DNA of 64,000 nt from Litsea cubeba (taxonomy: Eukaryota > Streptophyta > Magnoliopsida > Laurales > Lauraceae). Each line of letters begins with the position of its first letter. Positions within the stretch are counted from its first letter, which is position 1. A model generated the notes under the pieces. It saw only the letters and a list, made by a program, of their open reading frames with translations, was not told the DNA's origin and searched no databases. This document shows, piece by piece, positions 43,080 to 54,972 of this stretch. The stretch covers positions 51,266,992 to 51,330,991 of the forward strand of contig CM022949.1 in the NCBI GenBank assembly GCA_012931725.1, in the 5' to 3' direction. The position numbers were made by a program, and so were the translations under genes.

Positions 43080-43208
43080 AATATTTTTGGAGGCTTCCAG
43101 CTCAACGAAACCTTCTTGGGTTTTAAGGGCATTTCCAGACCAAGGTTTTGTTCCTTTCCACGGGTCTTCTTGATCGGGAATTTTCCCAAGGCTTGCTATG
43201 AGATGATC

Positions 43209-45230
43209 CTAATCGCCTATTGAAACCGTGTCGAAGTAGGCTACTTCTTTTGGAGATGAGGGTTTTTCTGGGTCAGAAGACCACACGTCTGTGCCATCGG
43301 ACAAGTCCTCTCCATTGTCAGAGAAATCGTACCAATTAGATGAGCTTCCTGGATCTTTGTCAGGTGACTCATCGAAGAGATATCCAGGGAGATCGATGTC
43401 TTCATGGACTTGAGATGTTGAGGCTTGGTCAGTAAATTGACTTTTAAGCCTTTGTGTCAACTGTCTCAGAGGAGTGTCGGGATCGTACCCCAGCCCGTGT
43501 GAAGACTTTTCTACATAGCCGTAGACTCTCCAACCTTCCAGCTGGCTTTTGGTCAAGATGGGCCCCAATGGCGTGAGAATACCGCGTCCTTCTCCCAAAC
43601 TGACTGGGTTTTGAGCGTCATAGCCCATTTTCTTCATAATAGCTTGTGCCATAGAACTATATAAGGATAGTTGAGGCATACCTTCATTTTGGAAAGGTTC
43701 AAGCATGGAGTTTGATGAAGAAGCATCCGATCTATGGAAAAAAATCAGTTTTTCCTTTGCTGAAGTTGCTGGAACAACGAAGGAAGCTGACGTAGGATCT
43801 TCTATGTCAGAAGTTGTCTCCATTTGAGTAAGAGCATGCTGAATTTGCTGAGTGTCAGCTTGGCTTGACGATGTGTCATCTTCTGGCTCTGAATCCGAAT
43901 CCGTGTCTTGCATGATAGACACGAAAGAGACAACAAATTTGCCCCCAGACTTTTGCTTTGCCTTCTTCACTTCAGTTGTGATGACCAAAGGCTTTGAAGG
44001 TTTGAGGGAGATGATGAAGGGAGTTTGAATGCTTTCTTCGAATTTACCGGATGGTTTGTTTTCTTCCGGTGATTGTTGAGGAGCCTTGCCTTTATCTTTC
44101 TGGAGATTTTTGTCAAAGGGTGCTGTGTGCTTCTCCTCTTCTTCTTTTTCACCTTCATACATTTGTGAGTCTGCAAAATGGACTTCTTTACCTTTGAAGG
44201 GTTTTCTGTCTGCAAAGACTCGATATATCATGCCGTCAGCGCCAACAAACTTGATGCATTGATGTAAAGTTGAAGGGACAACACCATTCTCGTGGATCCA
44301 AGGGCGTCCGAGAAGGATGTTGTAGCATGAAGGGGTTTTTATTGCATACACAGTGACCTCAGAGATAAGATCACCAATCTGCAACTTGAACCTGATTTTG
44401 TCGATAGGCTTTTGAGTACTCCCATCGTATCCAAAGATAGATACAGATGCGTGGCTCAGTTTACTGGGTGGGATGCCCAACTCTTCGAGAGCCGATGTGG
44501 AGATGAGGTTGAGTGCAGAACCTGGGTCGATCTGAACTCTGTGCATAGGCATTTCCTTGATGTACCCTGTGAAGTACAGGGGTTGGTTATGCCTTGTTTC
44601 GCCAAGTAGGAGGTCTTCCTTAGTGAAGGCGATGGTTGCACGGGCTGTTTTTTTAACCGAGAGGCATTCAATGCATGATTCCTCAGTTTTCTTCTTTTCT
44701 CCCTTTGAGGAAGCTTCTGAGTTTTTGACCCGGTAATCCATTTCACTTTGGAGGACTTGCGGGGCATGTTTGTCGACATCTTCATTCAGCTTTTGTAATT
44801 CTGAAATGAGATTATCACGAATGTGTGGAGACATTCGCAATAAATCTAGGATGTGCAGACGTGCAGGTATGTGCTTGAAGTGTTCAATCAAGTCATACTT
44901 GAAAGCCTCCTTAGGGCCTGCATGTTCATCATTGTTGCCACTAGGGGCGCTTACAACATCTTTTCCTGAAGGATTTACATATGTAGAGGAAGATTGGTTG
45001 TAATTTTTGTGGTAGTCTCGGCCAGAGCGGGTGCCTCTACTAACTTCGAGAGCTTCTTGAAAAGGGTCTTCGTTTGGAAGATTGTCTTCAGGATCAAGAG
45101 GCTGTCGTTTTTCATTTGCTGAGGATGTATCTGCAGGAGAGTTGCCATCCTCAGTAATTGTGTTGCATGGAGCATTTTTCGGGAACAAGTCCTGAACAAC
45201 ATCCACCAACCTTTCTTCTTCGTTGACCAA
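43209..45230 (-). CDS. Gypsy protease region and adjoining linker, 673-codon open frame
   Basis: This is the longest intact frame of the element. The retropepsin motif is MHRVQIDPGSALNLISTSAL at about 44555-44500, followed by the flap-like YDGSTQKPIDKIRF and the conserved NILLGRPWIHENG. DPGS in place of DTGS is common in Tat and Athila relatives. The C-terminal 300 residues form a low-complexity, Ser/Asp/Glu-rich linker with a G-patch-like stretch (GYDAQNPVSLGEGRGIL, HGLGYDP). The protease would release Gag and Pol domains. The frame start is uncertain because upstream frames are degenerate. Since neighbouring genes are broken, the product is probably not made. Confidence 0.8.
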   Translation of the reverse strand: MVNEEERLVDVVQDLFPKNAPCNTITEDGNSPADTSSANEKRQPLDPEDNLPNEDPFQEALEVSRGTRSGRDYHKNYNQSSSTYVNPSGKDVVSAPSGNNDEHAGPKEAFKYDLIEHFKHIPARLHILDLLRMSPHIRDNLISELQKLNEDVDKHAPQVLQSEMDYRVKNSEASSKGEKKKTEESCIECLSVKKTARATIAFTKEDLLLGETRHNQPLYFTGYIKEMPMHRVQIDPGSALNLISTSALEELGIPPSKLSHASVSIFGYDGSTQKPIDKIRFKLQIGDLISEVTVYAIKTPSCYNILLGRPWIHENGVVPSTLHQCIKFVGADGMIYRVFADRKPFKGKEVHFADSQMYEGEKEEEEKHTAPFDKNLQKDKGKAPQQSPEENKPSGKFEESIQTPFIISLKPSKPLVITTEVKKAKQKSGGKFVVSFVSIMQDTDSDSEPEDDTSSSQADTQQIQHALTQMETTSDIEDPTSASFVVPATSAKEKLIFFHRSDASSSNSMLEPFQNEGMPQLSLYSSMAQAIMKKMGYDAQNPVSLGEGRGILTPLGPILTKSQLEGWRVYGYVEKSSHGLGYDPDTPLRQLTQRLKSQFTDQASTSQVHEDIDLPGYLFDESPDKDPGSSSNWYDFSDNGEDLSDGTDVWSSDPEKPSSPKEVAYFDTVSIGD

Positions 45231-45239
45231 TTCATCGTC

Positions 45240-47650
45240 CTAAGCATCAATAGCTGGGAATTCTTTAGTCAGGAAGGGTGTGAACTTTGAAGTCACAGTC
45301 TCAGGAGAAGAAACCTAAGAGGGTGTCGTCTCAGTGAAAGTCACGTGAGATGAGGTGGCTCCAGAAGATACATTGCTAGGAGTCGTCGGAGTGTAAGTGA
45401 TCTCATCAGACGATGCTTCGGAAGAGTTATAATCCCGAATTATCACATTACAGGAAGCTCTGACAGGAGACGTTGTCTGATCGGAGTCAGACTCATCCTC
45501 GGATGTAAGATGATCGTCTATCCAGCAATTTTCTCCATTTTCAGGAGTTAAGGGAGGATGTACCTAATGGTCTTCAGGGACTTCCGGCTATGGATTGCGA
45601 GGAGGCTCGTTGACGCGGTCTTGCTCTTGTTCTAGAGCGAGACGCTGAAGATCCTTGCATATTCTTCAAGATCAGGCATATGAGCCAAATCTTCTTCTTC
45701 ATCAACTCTTTGTGGCTCAACATTGTTGATTTCCACTGGAGCAATGAGGGGTGCTGGTTCAACAGCATTTTCTTGTACAGCCTCTTGGTCTTCTTCATCA
45801 TCAGACCAGGATCCTTGTGGCTGTAGGGGATTATACCAGATTACTGGCATAAGATGAGTCTCAGGAACCCAAACTTCATCGGAGAAATATTCTCCTGTTT
45901 CAAGGTATTCCTCCCATTCGTCGGTGTAGTTGGATTCGAATCCATCATCGGTGTCACCAGACTCGTATCCATCAATGGAGAATCCAACTACCGAATTGCA
46001 AGAGTATGATGCCCTCTACGTGGCTTTTTTGAATTAAGGTGGCATGAAATCACTGAGAGTGAATTTTCTTACCCCCTTTGAAGTCTCTGGAAGGGACATT
46101 TTTTTTACCTCCAGTGAAGTGGTAGAGGAGGACTCTGCCTTTTCTTGGACTTCTTGTTTTGGTTGGGTCTTCTCTTGCCGTTTGAGCTTGAGGAGATGTT
46201 TCCTAGCCTACCTTCGCTGTTGAGCTGTAGGCTTTGTTTTCACGACCTCCCAATTTTCATCTTCTAGGAGATCGGGATGTACCCATATGAGTTATCTGTC
46301 TGGTGTCGGGTAAGGAACCAGTTCCTCGGACGCTTGGATTGTGTTTATCACCTTGAAGGAAGTAGTGACCTTCTTCTTCGGTGATTTTGATGTTTGTCGA
46401 CATGTCACCATGTTGACGGAGGCAGACCCATAGTTTTTGTCAAAGGTGATGACTCGTTTTTCCACATCTCATTTATTTTCTCCCTCACAACGAAGCATTG
46501 AATGAGAGGATGCGAGATCATTTGATGGTATGGACAGTACCGAGGATCGTTGGTTTTGCCAACATCACCCGGTCTTTTGGGTTCAGGCAAGGTGAGCTTG
46601 CTGTTTGCCACGAGAGCCCCGAAGATTTCATCAACATCTTCATCGAACGGGTATTTCTTTTATACTCGCTCTTTGAAGGCATCAGAGAGTCCAGGTCTCT
46701 TACCAGCAGCTTTGTTTTCAGCTTTCTTTGGTGGCTGAGGTGCTGACTTGGTCTGCACATTGAGGACCTCTTTTTTCTTTGGTTTGAGGTTGCAATGGCG
46801 GTTGGCTCTTTTCTTGATGATTTCTGACTGTTAAGGTCTTTAATCACCGTTTCAGCTTCCATGGAAGCTTCTAGGAGTTCTCTCAGGTTTTTTGATTTGT
46901 TGCCGATGATCATGGAGCGGATCTAGCTCTTATGTTGTTTCGGCAGATGTCGACTAGCGACGCTTTTGGCAATACATCAGAGCATTTATACACCATTGCT
47001 TTCCACTTGTGAATGAAGTCATATGTTGACTCATTCTCCCCCTGTTTTAGGCTGCACAGCTGAGCCATAGTAGCGGGATGATCCTCACCTTTGAAGTGAA
47101 TCAGGAGGCGTGTCTCTAGCATGGCCCAATTTTGAATGGAGTCCTCCGGCAGAGTGGAGTATCAATCGAAGGCTGTACCTTTTAGGGTACTTGCAAAGAG
47201 GCGGATCTTGAGTGCATCTTGATCCGCGATAGCTCCCGTCAAGATCTTAAAGTGGATGACGTGCTGTTTGGCTGATCCTTTCCCCGTATATGTTTAGAGA
47301 GTAGGATGCTTGAATTTTGTAGGGAACGGGACCGAGTCCATCCATAAGGGATATGGTGGCTTGATCCCATGCTCCTTAAGTATATCCTCTTCTTTTGCTT
47401 TTGTGAGGATACTGTCTACGTCCTTTTTTGTAAGGGCGCGTGACTCATTTTCTTCCCCATTTACCTCATCGTCTTGATGATTCGGAGGAGGTTCATTGTT
47501 CGCCTGATTTTGGAAGGCGAGGAGAAGGTTTTCCATTAGAGTTTCAATCCTCTGTTGGCCTTGTTCCAATTGCTGGATGCGTGTGATCGCATCATCTTGA
47601 GGTGGATTGCAGGGTGGTGGCTCAGAATTTGTAGCCAAGACGTTCATCCT
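45240..47650 (-). pseudogene. Gypsy gag, degenerate
   Basis: Minus-strand pieces in order are: 47647-47294 (start MNVLATNSEPPP; coiled-coil-like QQLEQGQQRIETLMENLL; YPLWMDSVPFPTKFKHPTL), 47122-46910 (retrotrans-gag-like LLIHFKGEDHPATMAQLCSL, FIHKWKAMVYKCSDV), 46913-46518, and 46611-46405 (DPRYCPYHQMISHPLIQC, the CPYH...C motif found after gag in Tat elements). From 46400 to 45240 only acidic low-complexity fragments remain (45850-45632). Many stops and shifts occur. Gag would form the particle shell. Confidence 0.75.
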
Positions 47651-48802
47651 TCAGGATTCAAACGAAAAGATTGTCCTGGTGACTGAGCTGGGGCTCATTC
47701 TTTTTGAAGAAGAGCTTGAGGAAGGATCACTCTGCCGTCCTTTACTTGAAGGAGCAGGGGATTCTTCTGAATGTCTAATTGTCCTGGAGACGCTGCGGGT
47801 CATCGGACGTCGGACATGAAATTTCGTTGCTGACTTTTGGCGTCTTCTGGTTTTTCCAACCATATGGACAGCAGCAACTTAGTTGGGTCTTTCTTTTTTG
47901 ACCCATTTGGGAGAGACTTGAAGTGTAGGAGGCTGGGTCCTTTGCTTCTCTAGTCTCTTTTGTCGATACGACGCGCGGCGGCGTATACGACGAGCAATTT
48001 GAGCTTCGGTCAGCTATGGCTGGGCTTTGACAACGAAGGATGTGCTCCCTCGGGCGCAGCAGCCGAGCCTATCTTCTTTGTAGCTAGGCAAGGACAGGAT
48101 GCGAACCCGGTCCTTCGCCTGTTGCAGCGAAGCTTTGAGTTTTTCGAGTTCCGCCCCTATAGAGATGAAGGGTCGAACTGTAGGATTGTAGGCCTTAGTA
48201 GGTGCTTTTGGAGGCCTTGTGATGCATGATCTGATTTTGGGCTTGTAGGAACAAGCCGGCTCATGCTAGGTTGACTTGGGAGTCAGATTGGAGATGGGTC
48301 TCTCCTCTTTCATGTAAGCAAGAGGGTAGAACTGGTTCTCCTTAAGTGGGGCCAGGTATGCTGGCTTGGTGGATATTTGAGACCTTCTTTGTTTTGGTGA
48401 AGGTCGTGGGGACCAAGTCTTGGGATAGACCTGGTCGTTTGCGGGTCGAGGCTTCATGGGGCTGCCACGGGCTTCGGGCCTTCTGGTGCTGGCCTCTGGT
48501 GTCACGGTAGTGACACGTTGAGAGGCGAGCTTCTGCTTCTTGGAAGGAGCAGTTTGTTCTTCAGGAAGTGAGAATGGTCCCAGCATCCCAAAGACAATAG
48601 TCCGGGGAGTCGAGGTCGACCCGGAGTTCAAAAAGTTGTCGAGGGAGTTGACGCTTCGGCAGCTGATGGGGCGCTTGTAGGTGCGCGTGGTTTGCTTCTG
48701 TTGAAGCATGAGCTGGTGCTTGCTCTCATCGAAAGTAATAGTAAGCGATGCTGTCATTGTTAGTTTTTTTTTTTTAAATTTATGAAACAAGACCACATCC
48801 AT
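47651..48802 (-). pseudogene. Gypsy upstream ORF region before gag
   Basis: A 178-codon frame runs from 48802 to 48266; the likely start is the later ATG near 48757, reading MTASLTITFDESKHQLMLQ, and it contains RTYKRPISCRSVNSLDNFLN and a Pro/Arg-rich tail. A second basic frame lies at 47863-47651 (MVGKTRRRQKSATKFHVRRP). Tat relatives such as Ogre can carry an extra ORF upstream of gag. I do not recognise a domain here, so these could be that ORF or the N-terminus of gag. Confidence 0.5.
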
Positions 48803-49149
48803 TAGTAATCACAAGAATATAATGATCATAAATGGGAAGTTCTATGGTTTTGTCTTTTCAAATTGCTCGAGGGATATGACCCGAGCAATATGAAGAAGGC
48901 AAAAAGCCATAGAGGGTACAATTGTTCTGATCGTAGGTATGGTAAGCCCAGAATGAGCGTTCGAATGACTGTTAGAAGCAATTGTGAACCTAAATTCGAC
49001 TTATCGAGAAGTAGAGCTTGCTCGATGTAAGAAGAATATAAGTTTGGAGTTAGAAATGTGCCGGTCGCGAATACAGTAGACCCTGAAAGGGCGTACTAGT
49101 ACCGCTAGACACAAATGTTTTGAGACCGCATCCATGAGACGAGATTCTC

Positions 49150-50125
49150 TGTTTTGAAAGGTCAAGATTGGATTCATGAAAGAGAGCAGATGGTATTCCG
49201 ATCCAAATACGGTCTCAGCGATTTCCGCGAGCGCCAGTACTCAGAAGGAAATGAACCATAATTTCTCGGATCTAAATCCAAAAATGACGAGTTTTTTTTT
49301 TTGAAAGGCCAAGATCCGGTTCATCAAAGAGAGCAAAAGGCACCCCAATCTGAACACGGGCTCAGCGATTTTCACGAGCGCCAGTGCTCAGAAAGGAGGA
49401 GATCAAAATTTCTCCAATCTGAAGCCAAAATGACGGAAGTTTTATTTTTTAGAAGATTTTTTCAAAAAAAATCTTTTTTTTTTAAAATATTTTTTTTGAA
49501 AAATATTTTTTTTTAATTTATTTTGATTTATTATTTTTTTAAGATTTTTTTTTTGAATTTTTCTTATTTTTTATTTTATATTTTAAATTTTTTTTTATTT
49601 AAAAGACGAGAGAGTACACATAGGCCTCCTAACTCGGTCTTATGAAATCTCAATTAATAGAATTCCCCAAGGTAAGGGTAGGATTACTTAATAAACCCGT
49701 TCAGAGGACCCTTGCCTAGAAAGTCAAGCTGTCTCCACACTTTGGACAAGGCTTTTCTTGAATCAACCGTGATCAAAGAACACAGTTGGTTTAACCTTAG
49801 TGGTCTATGTCTTGTTTATTTATTTATTTATTTATTTTAGATATTTAATGAACTCATCGAAGAGAAACGATGGCCCAAATCCTAATTCGAACAGGCTCAA
49901 CAATTTCTGCGAGCACACGAACGAAAGGAAAGGATCAAAGTTTCTCAATTTTGAATCCAAAATGAGAAATCTGATTTTTTTCTAATTTCTAATGAACTCA
50001 TCGAAGAAAAACAATGGCCATTTCCATAATTCGAACCGGCTCAACGATTTTCGCGAGCACAGAGACGAAACGAAAAGGATCAAAGTTTCTCAATTTTGAA
50101 TCCAAACTAAGAAATCTGATTTTTT
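49150..50125 (-). repeat. Four related ~140-bp units in the Gypsy leader
   Basis: Two adjacent units at about 49154-49300 and 49302-49445 share TTCATGAAAGAGAGCA / TTCATCAAAGAGAGCA, CTCAGCGATTT, CGAGCGCCAGT and AAATGACG. Two more at about 49848-49985 and 49988-50125 share AACTCATCGAAGA, TTCGAACNGGCTCAACNATTT, GCGAGCAC and CAAAGTTTCTCAATTTTGAA. The two pairs are alignable with each other. They lie between the primer site and the first ORF, in the 5' leader of the reverse-strand element. T-rich low-complexity DNA fills 49440-49600. Confidence 0.8.
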
Positions 50126-50331
50126 TGATTTTGTTTTGAAAAGCGAAAGAGTGGAAATAAACTCAAAGAATTAGAAATTTCCAAAAAATCTCATCTCATT
50201 TTTTTAGATGCGGAATCCAACATAGGCCACCAATTAGAAAGTAGCCAAGGAATCGAGAAAAGAAATATAAGCATAGAGCAAAAGTTATGATATGCAAATA
50301 TTTCATTTCTAGCATCGTGTTCTCAAATGAA

Positions 50332-50352
50332 CGAGTCCCACCGGGTGTGCCA
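50332..50352 (-). other. Gypsy primer binding site (tRNA not identified)
   Basis: Three bases inside the 5' LTR of the reverse element, the minus strand reads TGGCACACCCGGTGGGAC. Its complement ends CCACCGGGTGTGCCA, with CCA at the right place for a tRNA 3' end and a CGAGT T-loop-like segment before it. I could not assign the tRNA. Confidence 0.7.
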
Positions 50353-50355
50353 GCT

Positions 50356-52522
50356 TGATGGAACAGCGCTTTTGCCCGGTTCTACCAAATTCGGCCGACG
50401 TGGGAGTCCGTTTGGGTCCGACCCTTTTGTAACCGGGGGGCAGAGGCATGCATCAACACTTTTTTGTGTGGGTGCGCCAGATTTTCTATTTTACTTGGAA
50501 TTGCAAGTGATGATCCGGAGATCGACCTTCGTAAGTAAAACGGAATCAACTTCTTTCAAGTTTTCCGTTGCACATATATTTAAGAAAAGAGACATTTTTC
50601 TTGGTTTGCCGTGAAAGGTGATTTTTTGGCATTTATAGCCGATTTTGGCGTTTGTAACCGATTTTTGACATTTATAGCCGATTTACAATGCTTATCAATA
50701 ATGAAAGACAAGAGTTGTGATTTTTGTGTCTTTTGGAAAAATACAAACTACAATGAAAAGTAAGAAAATGAGGATCTAACTTCTCAGGAGATTGTGGGGG
50801 ACTCGTTCAGATTGACGGTCGCAAGCCATATATGGACTTCGCCATCATCCATGCAGATGAGAACACAGGATGCTCTTGATTCAATTGGATTGGCTATAAC
50901 CTCAGGTTTTTAGAGTACAAAGACCAAAAGGAGGTCCTATGTCCAATAAAAAACTAAGTAGAAGGGCTGAAAAGCCACGTCTAAGCCATTGGAGGCAGAA
51001 GGAGAAGGCAAGGACCTTGGGGGGGGGGGTACCCCCCAACGGACTTTTGTCACCTTGTAGCGGTGGTCGGTGTAGAACTTCCGCAGAGTTTTCTCTTTTT
51101 CTTTCTCTTAGATTTCTGATGCCTTTTTCTGTCTGAGTTTTCGAAATTTCTGTAGTCTGTCGTGCTGTCTTTTCTTCTTGGAGTGCTCTCCTATTTATAG
51201 GCTTTTTGGTAGCCGTTTAGGAGGGTTTATGGGATTTTATTGTCATTAAGCCGCATAATGGGAGGAGTTATAGGATTTAATTCCTTTATTTTGTAACTCC
51301 TTTTTCTTGGCTTCTGATTGGCCGGAGGAGATTGAGGGCATTTAATCGCCTTTAATCGCCATGATGGGAGTCGTTTAATGGGTTAAATGCCATGAATCAA
51401 TTGACTTGTAACTCCCGGATGCTTGCTTCTAATTGGGCCGTCCAAAGAAATGGATTAATGACTGTAATAAAGTTAGTCAATTAATCGCATTAAGTGGTCG
51501 CCGAGCAGTTGAAGAGTCGCGGGCCATGCCGCGTCTTTTGGGATTCTTTTGGTGATGATCACCGATGGATCTTCATATAGATCGACATCAGATGACCATG
51601 TAACTTCAGGTATTGGTTACCAATAGTAGGTCGGTGCCATCTGTCTTGTCGATTTCTCGATCGGTCGGGTAGAAAGCACACTTTGTCGCGCAGAGCTGCC
51701 GATTTTCCTTCAGAAGCTGAAATGGGCCAAACGATGTCGGAATGACCAGAAATTTGGGATGAAGCCTCCTGAGCAATAAATAAGACCAACCATAGGCTTT
51801 TGTTTGAGTTTTGAAGCCGTTTGGGGTCCTATCACCAGTAGACTTGTTTTTATCGCGATGAAGATGTCGCGGCTTGATGTGCGGTCAACCGATGTCCGAT
51901 TGACTTGAAATTTGACAGGGAACCTATTGGAGTCATTTTAAGATGATCCATTGGCTCTATCTTGGAAGCCATGGTCCCGGGGAGCTTCGCCGCCGAGAGG
52001 CCTGATTTAGCTTCCGAGCGTCAAAGTCTGGTCAAACGTTGTCGAAATGACCTGAAATTTGACGTGTAGCCCTTTGTAAGCATTTTGAAGCCATCCATGT
52101 GCTCTATCTGATGAGTGATGGACTCGGTGGTTCTCGCCGCCGAGAGGCTTGATTTAGCTGTTCGAGGGTTGATGTAGGGTCAAACGTTATCGGTTTTACT
52201 CGGAACTTGATGTGGAGCCTTTTGGATGTATTTTGAGACCATCCATCGGCTTTGTTCGAAGATTTGGTGTCTCCGATGCTCTCACCGCCGGGAGCTTCTT
52301 TTCAGCTGTCGGAGAAGCGAAGTTAGGCCAAATGATTTTGAAATTGCCCGAAACTTCTTGTGTATTCCTCTTTTGGTTGTCTTGAAGGATCTTGCAGTTT
52401 TTGTTCGATTCTGAAAAGATTTGATTTTTGGAAGTAGCATTGCCTATTTATGGCAGGCTGCGACTTCATGTAGCTTTCCGGATTTTGAAGAAGCAAAGTG
52501 ACACATTTTTTTTGTGTCAACA
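50356..52522 (-). repeat. Gypsy LTR, right copy (5' LTR of the reverse element)
   Basis: It is 2,167 bp, alignable along its length to 33860-36483 except for a 426-bp gap at 51675, where the flank reads GCACACTTTGTCGCGCAG. The ends are TGATGGAACAGC and GTGTCAACA. GAAAC follows at 52523. Confidence 0.95.
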
Positions 52523-52527
52523 GAAAC

Positions 52528-53082
52528 GAACACCTTGAAGTCGTATTCAAGATGTCTCTACTTCATGAGAGTAGATTGGAACCAAAGCCAAAGCTTGATC
52601 TTCAGCATAGCAACTAGAAGCCTTGGGGAAAAATGGATCTCAAAATCTTCTCTGGTGTTTTGTATTGTTGAGAAGTACTTTGGAATAGAGAGAAAAAGGC
52701 TATATATGAGCCTAGAATTGTGCCTTAAGAGTTCTGATATAATTAAGATAGAACTTGCCCTCTTGAGAGAAAATAGGTAGGAGATTCCGGATGGATCTGT
52801 AACTCGTCCAGGTTCGCTAGAGCAGATAGGAAGTTCGCTCGAGCAAATGCGCCTCTGTGTCAGGCTAGATCGAGCAAAGGAATAAGAAGCTCAAGCGATG
52901 AAGCTTCTGTGAAGGGTTTGCTTGAGCGAATGGAGCATTACTCGAGCGACCACAGTCAGGTTTCAGCCGAAAAGGCTTTTTAACTGAAATCTTGGGTAGT
53001 CCATTCTTAAAAGGATTACAACTTTAAGAAGTCTGATTTTGTCCATTAACCAATGAATTAGCCTACACTAAAAAACCTTACA
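52528..53082 (-). repeat. Copia B 3' LTR, right part
   Basis: This continues the LTR interrupted at 33859. Landmarks include GAGAAAAAGGCTATATATGAGCC (promoter-like TATATA in either direction), TTCGCTCGAGCA-type repeats at 52810-52950, and the end AACCTTACA, the inverse of the start TGTAA. It is followed directly by a reverse polypurine tract. Confidence 0.85.
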
Positions 53083-53096
53083 ATCTCCCCCTTTGG
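53083..53096 (-). other. Copia B polypurine tract (reverse)
   Basis: On the minus strand CCAAAGGGGGAGAT abuts the LTR start TGTAAGG. It is the same tract as in Copia A (28554-28567), supporting a shared lineage. A second reverse tract (TCTCCCCCTTTTTG) lies at about 53301. Confidence 0.85.
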
Positions 53097-53489
53097 CAAT
53101 TCATGGACAAAACTCTTAGTTATAGAAAAATCTACCCATGTTCTAACATTAAACAAATCCGGTCTTTCTTGACCTGTAAATCTCCTACAAAACCTTGTAC
53201 TAGATCAAGTGCTTATATCATTGAAATCAAGATCAGCAAAACTTAATATGATCAAAACATGGAAACGATCATAAGATAACATTTGTCATAAGATAACATG
53301 TCTCCCCCTTTTTGTTCTTAATTGACAAGGAAAATAGAACAAGTGCAACATTAGTCAATTTAGCAAAGTTAGTAGACAAATAAGAGTGCAGAACATCAAG
53401 ATCAAGAAAGAGTTTAAAAAAAAAAAACAAAAAGTCAAAGTCAGGAGCATAAATAAACCATGAGACAACACAAATAAATCAGTATTAGT

Positions 53490-54405
53490 CACTGATTTCC
53501 AAGGCGAGCAAGAATTGCTACTAGAGCCTCTTCTATCTTGTTAAAACGGCCATCCACTGCATTAAAACGGGCATCTATGTGAGCAGTCAGCCCGTGCATT
53601 TGCACTGCAAGATGTGCAACCGGATCCGCATTCCCCTGTTGCTCCCCCTGAACTTCTGCATCAGGAATTGCTTGTTCTACAGGTACTGCTGCACCCTGAC
53701 CAGCCGGTGAAATGTGAGCTGATGATTGAGCTAGTGACCTGAAATTAATCAGATTCCGAATCTACTGGGTGACCTCATTACTCTTCTTAGGAACTTCCTT
53801 CCACAAGAGAAATTCTGTGATGAGAGCACCAAAAGGAAGAATGGAGTTCCTCTTTGCCGATAGCATCTTTATCAGGGCGTTCAAAATCACTTGAGGAATA
53901 TTGACCTCCTTCCTGTGCCAATGCAGTACATAAGATATCCATTCTTGTGACTGACATCTGAAGTGTGGCCTCTGGGCTCTAGGTTATGACATACAAACCT
54001 ATTGAATAAACGATATTCTTCTGTTAATCTACAGTGAGGGAGAGTGCCACCAGGCCATAGGGCTTCTTCTCCACATAGAGTACTTGTGCCAATCATATCA
54101 TAGTCAATCGGTATTTGGTTATCATCCGGAAGAGGATAATCACAAGGCTCGACATAGGGAATGTCAATGAATTCAGCAATGTCTGACGCTGATATAGTGA
54201 GCCATTTTCTTCGAACAAAAGTTTTCAGAGAGTCCGGAGAGACAAACTCCATGTTGCAGTAGAATTCTCTAACCCAGTCAATGTAGATCACAGGTGTCTC
54301 AAACTTCATCATGGAGTACCAATTTGTATTTGAAATGCTCCGACAAAATGGTTTATCATGAAGTTCTTCAGCAATTTCTCTCTCAGATTCAACAGTTCTG
54401 TGCAT
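53490..54405 (-). pseudogene. Copia B extra ORF between pol and 3' LTR (plant transposon protein type)
   Basis: The frame 54405-53887 reads MHRTVESEREIAEELHDKPF, IDWVREFYCNMEFV, TFVRRKWLTISASDIAEFI and EEALWPGGTLPH. This resembles the putative plant transposon protein family (Pfam PF20167 as I recall). After a frameshift near 53940 it continues HWHRKEVNIPQVILNAL, LPFGALITEFLLWKEVPKK and a coiled-coil end (DARFNAVDGRFNKIEEALVA) near 53500. An extra ORF here is typical of SIRE-like Copia elements, where it has been discussed as envelope-like. I see no signal peptide or membrane segment, so an envelope role is not supported here. Confidence 0.65.
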
Positions 54406-54972
54406 GAACTGTTCATTGAATTGAGTAGCTTCATGCTAACAAAGGAACCTCCATAGCACACCTAGTCTTTGAGTTTGCATAAACACATTCCATAAACTAA
54501 GTAAACCAAAGAAAATGAATTTAGCTACAAAGATGTAGTGGCATAGACTTGAAATAAAACTTGCATAGCAACCCATTCATCAAACCAATATCACTACTAG
54601 AAAACGGGGTATTAGCGGCCGCCAAAAGCCGTCGCTAAAAGTGACCAGGCGGTCGCTAATACTCTTTAGTGACAGTTCAGCGACTGCCAAGTGTCGGCCG
54701 CAATAAAGTCGTCGCAAAAGAGAATAATTTTTTTATATTTTTTAAACCTTTTTTTTTAATTTTTTAATACCTTTAACGACCGCCAATGGCTGCCGCTAAA
54801 GCCTATAATTAAAAAAAAAGCCAATCAGTAATTAAGGGCTTTAGAAATAGAAAAAAAAAGTAGAAATATCCTTAATTTAATTAAAGTCAGAGTTGGGTTT
54901 TATCTGATGAAAACAACGTTGCTAGCTGTAGAAACAGAAGAAAAAAAAGGCCAATCAGTAATTAGGGGCTTT

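Larger units (their letters stand above)
33860..52522 (-). mobile_element. Ty3/Gypsy Tat-lineage retrotransposon, 18.7 kb
   Basis: Long terminal repeats TGATGGAACAGCGC...TGTGTCAACA bound the element, and the target duplication GAAAC occurs at 33855-33859 and 52523-52527. Genes run on the minus strand: gag, protease, reverse transcriptase-RNase H, a second RNase H, integrase. The second RNase H between the first and the integrase, the DPGSA-type protease, the absence of a chromodomain, the size, the repeat-rich 3' region and an antisense ORF all fit the Tat lineage (Ogre/Retand relatives). LTR divergence is several percent or more (13 differences in the first 117 bases) and all pol genes have frame defects, so it is an old, inactive copy. 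Confidence 0.95.
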
